Positions 37,053 through 44,030 of a DNA stretch of 44,030 nucleotides are shown in pieces. The first letter of the stretch is position 1; every line of letters begins with the position of its first letter. Below the pieces are notes generated by a model. It was given only the letters and a program-made list of their open reading frames with translations, was not told where the DNA came from and did no database searches. The translations under genes and the position numbers were made by a program. Source of the DNA: Parcubacteria group bacterium (GTDB lineage: Bacteria; Patescibacteriota; Minisyncoccia; UBA10092); assembly GCA_016188835.1 (NCBI GenBank), contig JACPHB010000016.1, positions 1 through 44,030 on the forward strand. The letters run 5' to 3'.

Positions 37053-37571
37053 ATGTCTTATATAGATACTTTCCGCGAAACCCTAAACCAATTTTTAAGC
37101 AATCCCGCGTGGGATGTGTTACTGCTGTTATTTTTCTTTTTTTCGGTTTTTGTTTATGGCTTAATAGTTGGACGAAACCGGATAATTGTGTTACTTTTAG
37201 CGTCTTATCCGGCTGCTTTGATAAATGAGTATATTCCGTACCCTAAAAATTTTTTAAACAATCTTAATGTTGCCCAGACAATTTTTTTGAAGGCGTTTGT
37301 TTTTTTTGTTTTGGCCATTTTTGTTTTTTGGATTTTTAAAAGATCCGGGTTTTCCAGAAAAGAACTAAACAAAAAAACCGGCCAGGTTTTATTTTTAAGC
37401 TTTTTAAACGTTGGTTTGTGGGCCAATATTATTTTTGGCTATGTTCTCAGTTTTAACGCGGAATTAATAAAACTTGCTCCTTTAAATTTGTTATTTTTTG
37501 GTTCCACTCCAGCTCATTTTATCTGGCTTATTTTGCCAATAATTATTTTATATTGGCTGGAAAAAAATTAA
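37053..37571 (+). CDS. Multi-pass membrane protein
   Basis: Several hydrophobic segments. Confidence 0.65.
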   Translation: MSYIDTFRETLNQFLSNPAWDVLLLLFFFFSVFVYGLIVGRNRIIVLLLASYPAALINEYIPYPKNFLNNLNVAQTIFLKAFVFFVLAIFVFWIFKRSGFSRKELNKKTGQVLFLSFLNVGLWANIIFGYVLSFNAELIKLAPLNLLFFGSTPAHFIWLILPIIILYWLEKN

Positions 37572-37572
37572 C

Positions 37573-37643
37573 GCCCTCATAGCTCAATGGTAGAGCAGTT
37601 GCCTTTTAAGCAATTGACCCAGGTCCGATTCCTGGTGAGGGCA
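37573..37643 (+). tRNA. tRNA-Lys(UUU)
   Basis: GCCCTCA/TGAGGGC acceptor, TTGC-CTTTTAA-GCAA anticodon arm. Confidence 0.88.
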
Positions 37644-37706
37644 CTAGAACCAGGCTTTTTTCAATTATTGTTGTATGTCATAATGTAGAGTATAATAGTA
37701 TTAATT

Positions 37707-39230
37707 ATGATAACAACTATATTAGGTAACCATAGATTATGGCAAATAGTGCGTTGGAGCGCGGTTGCACTAATCATTTTTTTATTTTTAATTTATCTAC
37801 TGAGTCAATTTGTCAAAATTGGTTTTTTTGCAAGTATTGCCACTAATTTATCTAGTGGTACTTCATCTGTAAATTCACAATCCGGTCCCTTTTTGGACAT
37901 AAAAAATTTCGGCTGTGTTGGCGATGGTTTAACCAATGATACTTCTTGTGCTCAAAGATGGGTCAATGCCATTGTAAGCAGCGGAACGCCAGGATGGGTT
38001 TCTCCCGGACGCTATCGAATTACAGGCCCGATTTTTGTTTCGCTTTCAGATGATAGGTCATTCGCTATTTTCGGCCCGAATAAATCGCCCGGCGGTAAAA
38101 ATCTAGGGGCGTCATTTATTTTAGACAGCAATCTAGCTAATAATAACACAGCCCTGCTGAATATTAACGGCAATCTGCAAAGTAGTCATGTTTCTATTGT
38201 AGGCGTTGGATTTGCAGGGAAAAACAAGACCGGCTCCGGCATTAAAATCAGCGAAGTTTCTGAACGGGTGACTATTGAGAGAGTTCGAATCACCGGGTTT
38301 TCCGGTCGAGGTCTTTTGACGGAGCAAGTAATAGGCGTGAATATCATTGGATCCCACTTTGAACAGAATGGCATTGGATGGGAATTGGTCTCAACAATGG
38401 GACAGATGGGTGAAGGAACAGTAATCGGGTCAAAGTTTGCTAACAACACCGTCAGAAATGTATACCTAAACAAAAACTCATCTTTTATAACTTTTATTGG
38501 GTGTACTATATACGGTTCAAGCGGGGTAGAGTTAGCACACAAAGTTTTTGGCATCGGATTTTACCAGTGCAATTTTGAGAGTGGTTCTCCGGGTATCTAT
38601 GTGGCGCCTGAGAGCGAGGTTACAGAGGTTATTATTGAAGGAAATGCTTTTAATCCATCGGCTGCGAGCGGCCAAACGAAGTATGGTATTAATATTGCCG
38701 GAGCTATTCATAATTCGCGCATTCAGAATAATTCAGTAGATGGCCAGCCCGCCGCGGGAGGCACGGTTGTGGGCATTAGAATAGAAAAGATGACCAATAC
38801 CATTGTTGGCCCTAATCGTTTTAACAATGGTGGGTCTGGCACAATGATAAATTATAGCGGCAGGAATAGCGGTATTTTTGTGAGGGACCATAAGGGCGGC
38901 AGCCAGATGGTGCTTTATCAAGACCAAAACAGCGGGTCAACTGTTTTAAGGGGTGGTAACGGAGATTACCTGGCGAGTGGTGCAATCCTCAATTTGAATA
39001 ATTGGGTGGCTGGATTGGCAATTGTCAGATTTGGGGAATTTGTCTGCATTGTTGCCGCAAATGATGGTTCGACCGCTCTTTTATTTGATGCTGGCAAACG
39101 CTGTTCCGCTTCTTTAAACAATTCTGGAACTATAAATATATACTATGATGCTAACGATTCACGATATGAGATTCAGAATAAGATGGGATCGGCAAAAACT
39201 ATTAGCGTAACGTTTATCGGCGCTGATTAA
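37707..39230 (+). CDS. Membrane-anchored right-handed beta-helix protein (pectate-lyase-3 / tailspike-like)
   Basis: N-terminal TM; DIKNFGCVGDGLTNDTSCAQRWVNAI...GWVSPGRYRITGPIFV; repeated beta-strand register. Confidence 0.75.
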   Translation: MITTILGNHRLWQIVRWSAVALIIFLFLIYLLSQFVKIGFFASIATNLSSGTSSVNSQSGPFLDIKNFGCVGDGLTNDTSCAQRWVNAIVSSGTPGWVSPGRYRITGPIFVSLSDDRSFAIFGPNKSPGGKNLGASFILDSNLANNNTALLNINGNLQSSHVSIVGVGFAGKNKTGSGIKISEVSERVTIERVRITGFSGRGLLTEQVIGVNIIGSHFEQNGIGWELVSTMGQMGEGTVIGSKFANNTVRNVYLNKNSSFITFIGCTIYGSSGVELAHKVFGIGFYQCNFESGSPGIYVAPESEVTEVIIEGNAFNPSAASGQTKYGINIAGAIHNSRIQNNSVDGQPAAGGTVVGIRIEKMTNTIVGPNRFNNGGSGTMINYSGRNSGIFVRDHKGGSQMVLYQDQNSGSTVLRGGNGDYLASGAILNLNNWVAGLAIVRFGEFVCIVAANDGSTALLFDAGKRCSASLNNSGTINIYYDANDSRYEIQNKMGSAKTISVTFIGAD

Positions 39231-39257
39231 ATAGCTGGGATATAGGAAATAACTACA

Positions 39258-39941
39258 ATGATTAAATTTGAAAATGTCAGTAAAATTTATAATTCCCATT
39301 CAGTGGCATTAAAAGACGTTAGTTTTGAGGTTAGTCACCATGAATTTGTTTCGGTGGTGGGAAAATCGGGAGCCGGCAAGACCACGCTTTTAAAACTTTT
39401 GCTTGCCGAAGAAAAGCCGACCGGCGGCAAGATTTTTTTCAACCGGCAAAATATTCCCACGGTAAGCCAGAATGAACTACCGATACTGCGCCGGCAAATC
39501 GGAGCTATTTTTCAAGATTTCAAGTTGCTTCCCAATAAAACCGCTTATGAAAATGTCGCCTTTGCCATGCAGGTTGTCGGCAAAAGCGAATTGGAAATCA
39601 AAAGTGATGTTCCCAAAGTTCTTGATTTAGTTGGTTTGAAAGATAAGGCCAATAATTTCCCGCGCGAACTTAGTGGCGGCGAGAAACAGCGCGTAGCCAT
39701 TGCCAGGGCCCTGGTTCACCGGCCAAGTGTAATTGTTGCCGATGAACCGACCGGCAATTTAGATCCGATTAATACCTGGGACATCATCCGGCTTCTTATA
39801 AAAATTAATGAATTGGGGACAACAGTTATATTGGCGACCCATGATAAAGAAATTATTAACGCCTTGGAAAAGCGCGTGGTAAGCTTGGAAGGAGGCGTGG
39901 TCGCGAGAGACGAAAATCCCGGGAGATACATCTTGTCATAA
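39258..39941 (+). CDS. ftsE: Cell division ATP-binding protein FtsE
   Basis: Walker A GKSGAGKTTLL, LSGGEKQRVAIARAL, ADEPTGNLD. Confidence 0.95.
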   Translation: MIKFENVSKIYNSHSVALKDVSFEVSHHEFVSVVGKSGAGKTTLLKLLLAEEKPTGGKIFFNRQNIPTVSQNELPILRRQIGAIFQDFKLLPNKTAYENVAFAMQVVGKSELEIKSDVPKVLDLVGLKDKANNFPRELSGGEKQRVAIARALVHRPSVIVADEPTGNLDPINTWDIIRLLIKINELGTTVILATHDKEIINALEKRVVSLEGGVVARDENPGRYILS

Positions 39942-39960
39942 ATTTTAATTTTCAAATGAC

Positions 39961-40869
39961 ATGATTTTAACATTAAACAGAATAATAAAATCGGGGTTTG
40001 TGAATTTTTGGCGCAATGGCTGGCTGTCAACGGCGACGGTTTTGATAATGACCGTAACGCTTCTGGCCTGGACGTCAATCTTTCTTTTAAATGTGATGTT
40101 AACATCGGTTTTGGGCGTGCTTGAGGAAAAAGTAGACATCAGCGTTTATTTTAACTTAGACGCGAAAGAGGCAGACATTCTTGCCTTAAAATCAAAACTG
40201 GATAATTTAGAAGAAGTAAAAAATGTTGAATATGTTTCTACAGGCGAGGCCTTAGAAATTTTTAAAAAACGCCATTCGGATGATGAAATATTGCTAAAAT
40301 CGGTTCAGGAGCTTAGTGATAATCCTCTAGAAGCTAGCTTAAATGTTTTGGCGAAAGACGCTTCAAAATATGAAACGGTTGTTTCTTTTCTAGGCCAAAA
40401 TCAATTCGAGAATATTATCAGCAAAATTAACTATGCGGAAAATAAAATTGTAATAGAGAGATTGGGCAATATAATCAGCGTTTTGCGCCAAAGCGGTTTG
40501 GTCGCCGGTTTGATTTTGGCTCTTATTGCGTTTCTTGTGGCTTTTAACACCGTGCGGCTGGCGATTTATTCATCGCGGGAAGAAATCACTATAATGAAGC
40601 TGGTTGGCGCCTCCAACAGATTCGTGAGAGGTCCGTTTATCGTTGAGGGAGTTTTGCATGGGCTTGTGTCTTCGGCGTTTGCTTTCATGGTGATAATTCC
40701 CGGCGTTGCCTTTATCGGGCCGAAGTTATTTAATTTTTTGCCGGAAATTAATCTGGTAAATTATCTCGGCGACAATTTTTGGCAATTACTATTTTTTCAA
40801 ACCTTGGGCGGCATAACGCTCGGCGTATTTTCAAGCTGGTTCGCGATACGGAAATACCTTAAAGTATAA
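39961..40869 (+). CDS. ftsX: Cell division protein FtsX
   Basis: Downstream of ftsE; FtsX topology; NTVRLAIYSSREEITIMKLVGASNRFVRGPFIVEG. Confidence 0.93.
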   Translation: MILTLNRIIKSGFVNFWRNGWLSTATVLIMTVTLLAWTSIFLLNVMLTSVLGVLEEKVDISVYFNLDAKEADILALKSKLDNLEEVKNVEYVSTGEALEIFKKRHSDDEILLKSVQELSDNPLEASLNVLAKDASKYETVVSFLGQNQFENIISKINYAENKIVIERLGNIISVLRQSGLVAGLILALIAFLVAFNTVRLAIYSSREEITIMKLVGASNRFVRGPFIVEGVLHGLVSSAFAFMVIIPGVAFIGPKLFNFLPEINLVNYLGDNFWQLLFFQTLGGITLGVFSSWFAIRKYLKV

Positions 40870-40899
40870 AGTGGATTTTTTGGGTTTTTAATGTTAAAA

Positions 40900-40933
40900 T
40901 AACCCCGCCTTCAGCTAAATGGCGGGGTTATTT
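40900..40933 (+). terminator. Rho-independent terminator
   Basis: AATAACCCCGCC-TTCAGCTAAAT-GGCGGGGTTATTTT. Confidence 0.85.
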
Positions 40934-41007
40934 TGCGGGGTCATCTAGCGGTAGGATACATGACTCTGAATCATGTCACCCTGGTTCGAATCCAGGCCCC
41001 GCAGCCA
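40934..41007 (+). tRNA. tRNA-Gln(CUG) with encoded CCA
   Basis: TGCGGGG/CCCCGCA acceptor, CATGA-CTCTGAA-TCATG anticodon arm, GGTTCGAATCC T-loop, GCCA 3' end. Confidence 0.88.
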
Positions 41008-41097
41008 TTCGACGCGCCCTCGCTTCGCTTCGGGCTTGCTCAGGGCAAGCACGAGGCGCGGCGAAGGGTGGTGAGCTTGTCGAACCACAATAATATT

Positions 41098-41355
41098 ATG
41101 TATTATCTTTATCTAATTCTTTGCGAAAATAGCAGTATTTATACCGGAATAACTAATAATCCTAAAAGAAGGTTAGTTGAACACAAAACTAAATCAGGTG
41201 GTTGGCATACAAAATTATATCCAGCAGTAAAATTATTAAGAATTGAAAAATTCAACACGAAAGAAGAAGCACTTAAACGCGAAAAGCAAGTCAAGGGTTG
41301 GCGCAGAGAAAAGAAATTAAATTTGATTAAATTCGGAAAACCTATTATAAAATAA
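41098..41355 (+). CDS. GIY-YIG nuclease family protein
   Basis: MYYLYLILCENSSIYTGITNNPKRRLVEHKT; ORF track start is upstream in repeat/tRNA DNA. Confidence 0.88.
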   Translation: MYYLYLILCENSSIYTGITNNPKRRLVEHKTKSGGWHTKLYPAVKLLRIEKFNTKEEALKREKQVKGWRREKKLNLIKFGKPIIK

Positions 41356-41446
41356 CCATCATATGCTAAGTCTTGAGCCCATCGGGTCTGAGACCCCTTA
41401 GGGTCGAACGACTTGTCGAAGGGCTAAGTCCTGAGTTTGTCGAAGG

Positions 41447-41466
41447 GCTAAGTCAAATGACTGAGA
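41447..41466 (+). repeat. 20-bp exact direct repeat, copy 1
   Basis: GCTAAGTCAAATGACTGAGA. Confidence 0.9.
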
Positions 41467-41480
41467 TGCGTTAATACAAA

Positions 41481-42008
41481 ATGGAAAAACAATACTTATC
41501 ACGAACGTGGGTTAATCCGAAACTCAAAGCTGATAAATCTCCTATTCACGGCGATGGTGTTTTTACTGGTGAAAAAATATTAGAAGGAGAAAAGGTTATG
41601 GAATTTGGCGGCGAGTTAATTTCAAAGGAGCAAGCATTTTCAGGAAATTATAGGAGTCGATCTATTTGGCCAGTGGCCGAAGATCAATATCTGGCATTGC
41701 CGAAAAACGATACCAAAGAAAGTTTGGATGAAAATATTAATCATTCCTGCAATGCTAATACTTGGCTTATTGATGAAGTCATCATCGTCGCCAAAAGGGA
41801 TATAGAGGTGGGAGAAGAAATAACCCTGGATCAAGGAACGTGGAATTTTGACGATAAGGCGTATACTGACAATGAAAATCCTTGTTCTTGCGGCGACACC
41901 GATTGCCGGAAAATTTTAACCGAAAATGATTGGAAAATTCCAAGCGTTCAAGAAAAATACAAAGGCCATTTTCATCCCCTAATCCAAAAAATGATTGATA
42001 TTTCTTGA
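41481..42008 (+). CDS. SET-domain protein
   Basis: KSPIHGDGVFTGEKILEGEKVMEFGGE, ENINHSCNANTWL, DIEVGEEITLDQG, post-SET-like CSCGDTDCR. Confidence 0.85.
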   Translation: MEKQYLSRTWVNPKLKADKSPIHGDGVFTGEKILEGEKVMEFGGELISKEQAFSGNYRSRSIWPVAEDQYLALPKNDTKESLDENINHSCNANTWLIDEVIIVAKRDIEVGEEITLDQGTWNFDDKAYTDNENPCSCGDTDCRKILTENDWKIPSVQEKYKGHFHPLIQKMIDIS

Positions 42009-42100
42009 CCGAGACGTCTCAATTTAGTATACTCAAACAGGCCTAGAAAAGCCCATAACAGTCGCATCCTGGGCGGTTCCAGACCGAACTATACAGCCGT
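42009..42100 (+). repeat. 3' module A, related to 42510..42595
   Basis: CTCAATTTAGTATACT...AGAAAAGCCCATAACAGTC...GGGCGGTTCCAGACCGA. Confidence 0.7.
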
Positions 42101-42105
42101 CATAT

Positions 42106-42125
42106 GCTAAGTCAAATGACTGAGA
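42106..42125 (+). repeat. 20-bp exact direct repeat, copy 2
   Basis: GCTAAGTCAAATGACTGAGA. Confidence 0.9.
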
Positions 42126-42176
42126 CACCTCAATTTGATATACTAAACAAAAATAAATTTTGATAAAATATAAGTT

Positions 42177-42512
42177 ATGGAAGAAATAAAATCATTTGAA
42201 AAACAAGAAAGCGCGGAGCAACGCCTCATTCGCTTACTTAAAGAAAAGGGGACGGAAGATCCTGAAACCAGAGAACTTTTAGACGCGTGGACGCGTGAAC
42301 AAGAAGAGCGCATCGAAGAAGGCAACGATCCTGCCGCGAAAATCGAATTCAACTTCAAACGGGCGAGGTTGTATTTTGATGCCGGCTATGTAGAGGAGGC
42401 GCTTGAAAACCTTGAAGCCGACAGAATGGAGGCCTGGAATGAGAATAGGGAAGAACTTTATGAAGCAATCATGGCTGAAATGGATATGATGGAAAGAGGT
42501 TTAGAAAAATGA
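42177..42512 (+). CDS. Acidic hypothetical protein
   Basis: 111 aa ORF preceded by repeat with TATACT. Confidence 0.6.
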   Translation: MEEIKSFEKQESAEQRLIRLLKEKGTEDPETRELLDAWTREQEERIEEGNDPAAKIEFNFKRARLYFDAGYVEEALENLEADRMEAWNENREELYEAIMAEMDMMERGLEK

Positions 42513-42595
42513 CGCCTCAACTTAATATACTGAAATAGCTTTAGAAAGCCCTTAACGGTCTCATTGTGGGCGGTCCCAGACCGAGTTAGTCAGCT
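42510..42595 (+). repeat. 3' module B, related to 42009..42100
   Basis: CTCAACTTAATATACT...AGAAAGCCCTTAACGGTC...GGGCGGTCCCAGACCGA. Confidence 0.7.
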
Positions 42596-42598
42596 AAT

Positions 42599-42631
42599 GA
42601 AAATAATCGCTTGAATAGGCGATTATTTTTT
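42599..42631 (+). terminator. Terminator hairpin
   Basis: AAAATAATCGC-TTGAATAG-GCGATTATTTTTT. Confidence 0.75.
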
Positions 42632-42691
42632 GCACGGATAGTGGACGTTAGAACTTTTTTCTGATTAAATAAATATAAGTAATTTATAAAT

Positions 42692-44030
42692 ATGGAATTA
42701 TCTATTTTGTTTTTTCTTTTATATATAGCGATTGTCGTAGCCATTGGCGTTGTTTCTTCAAGGAAAGAAACCGAAGATGACTTTATGATTGCAGAACGCA
42801 AAGTTCAAGGAGTTCAGGTTGCCGCCACAATGAGTGCCAGCTCTTTTGATGGTGCAACTCTTGCGATTTATCTTGCATATGTTTATCAATATGGCTTTTC
42901 GGCTATTTGGCTTTTTATTGGAATAGCCATCGGTTTTCTGTTTGTGAGAAAGTATGCTTGGAAGATTAAGCAAAAAGCAGATGAATTAAAAGTGTATTCA
43001 ATGCCTGAATATTTTTTCAGAGTTTTTGGGAAGAGAAATGGCTTGATGTTTTCACTATTTATTGTGCTTCAGTTTTTCTTATTGCTAACAGTAAATTTTA
43101 TTATTAGTGGTAAAGTTCTATCAGCTATTTTCCCAATTCCATATTTTCTCGCTGTCATAATTGGCGGACTAATAATTTTGACCTATCTTTTGTTAGCTGG
43201 CTTTAAGGCGGTAGTGCGTACAGATTTTTTCCAAATAATAATCATGTTCATTATGACCTTGTCAGTTGGAATTTTCCTTTTCGGTAAAACTAACATTCCA
43301 GTTTCCGAATTTAACCTTGGTACGCTCGGAATTGGGAATATACTCGGTTTTCTTATTCTTGCTGGCGTTGGGATTATGGCTACTCCTGATTTGTGGCAAA
43401 GAATTTTTGCAACCAAAGATGAAAAGAACTTAAAACGAGGGTTAAATTATTCCGCTATCATTTTACTCATTCTTGGAGTTGTTATCAGTGTTGTTGGTCT
43501 TGCTACAAAACAACTATTTCCAAATATTGTGCCTGAAGACGCTTTAGTAACAGGATTTTCACAACTGCTTCCATTTGGACTTAAAGAGTTTGGAATGGTG
43601 TTGCTCTACGCAGTGGCGCTTTCGTCATCAGACACTGCCACATTTGTCATTTCGTCAATTTTCACTCGTGATCTCAAAAATTACTCTCAAAAGTACAGCG
43701 GAGAATCAATGAAAAAACTTACTCGTTTTTTTATGATACTACTTATCGCTTTAGCGGTACTCATTGGTATTTTCTATCAAAATATCTTGGCACTCGGCTT
43801 TTCTCTCGCAAGTTTGGGCTTGGCTCTATTTCCAGTAATTTTCGGGTCACTCTACTTTAAGCTAAAACAACGAGCAGTTTTCTGGAGTTTGGTTATTGGA
43901 TTTTTGAGTATTGTAATTTTGTTTGCTACAAATCAGCTTAACCCCGAAAACGCCGTTATTTCATTGCCAGTTGTGTTGTTTTCTTTACTAATTTTTCATA
44001 AATTATTCAAAACTACCACCCCCTTACAAA
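42692..44030 (+). CDS. Sodium:solute symporter family transporter, truncated by window edge
   Basis: Open frame from ATG at 42692: MELSILFFLLYIAIVVAIGVVSSRKETEDDFMIAERKVQGVQVAATMSASSFDGATLAIYLAYVYQYG; not in ORF track because no stop in window. Confidence 0.8.
   Translation, partial: MELSILFFLLYIAIVVAIGVVSSRKETEDDFMIAERKVQGVQVAATMSASSFDGATLAIYLAYVYQYGFSAIWLFIGIAIGFLFVRKYAWKIKQKADELKVYSMPEYFFRVFGKRNGLMFSLFIVLQFFLLLTVNFIISGKVLSAIFPIPYFLAVIIGGLIILTYLLLAGFKAVVRTDFFQIIIMFIMTLSVGIFLFGKTNIPVSEFNLGTLGIGNILGFLILAGVGIMATPDLWQRIFATKDEKNLKRGLNYSAIILLILGVVISVVGLATKQLFPNIVPEDALVTGFSQLLPFGLKEFGMVLLYAVALSSSDTATFVISSIFTRDLKNYSQKYSGESMKKLTRFFMILLIALAVLIGIFYQNILALGFSLASLGLALFPVIFGSLYFKLKQRAVFWSLVIGFLSIVILFATNQLNPENAVISLPVVLFSLLIFHKLFKTTTPLQ

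Noticed and set aside
40933-41097. ORF-track start of the GIY-YIG gene at 40933
   Set aside because: The upstream part translates the tRNA-Gln gene and a repeat; the ATG at 41098 begins the conserved domain.
41481-42008. SET protein as a proven host-targeting effector
   Set aside because: No signal peptide is evident; function cannot be inferred from sequence alone.
42510-42595. Firm call of an integron attC site
   Set aside because: Core-site consensus (RYYYAAC / GTTRRRY) is only partly matched and no integrase is visible.

Overview
AT-rich bacterial window whose gene content and style (minimal operons, in-frame palindromic repeats, PaaX/Cas2-like orphan, short chaperones) look like a Patescibacteria/CPR (Parcubacteria-type) genome; this lineage call is inference. 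It is mostly housekeeping: rpsP-khpA-trmD, a nicotinate PRTase / PRTase / IMPDH salvage operon, murD, rplJ-rplL, mraZ-rsmH-ftsL-ftsI-ddl with murF, rplU, recR, dnaB, cysS, a CorA-type transporter, hrcA-grpE-dnaK-dnaJ, ftsE-ftsX and four clear tRNAs (Val, Glu, Lys, Gln). Accessory items are a transposase N-terminus at the left edge, a four-gene orphan operon with paralogous proteins, an HTH-metallophosphoesterase next to an HNH-like protein, a presenilin-type GxGD protease, a GLxV-repeat membrane protein, a beta-helix protein, and a SET-domain gene bracketed by repeats. The strongest leads are: (1) a standalone PaaX/Cas2-like gene whose 17-bp flanking palindromic boxes also precede the NAD/purine salvage operon; (2) palindromic repeats inserted in frame in trmD, murD, ddl, recR, rplL and dnaK; (3) long perfect palindromes whose arms are site-specific and run into CDS ends; (4) a glycogen-phosphorylase homologue with Ser in place of the PLP lysine; (5) a presenilin-like protease; (6) a DnaA-box cluster in front of mraZ. 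No CRISPR array or rRNA was seen. All calls are from reading the sequence; no database search was run.
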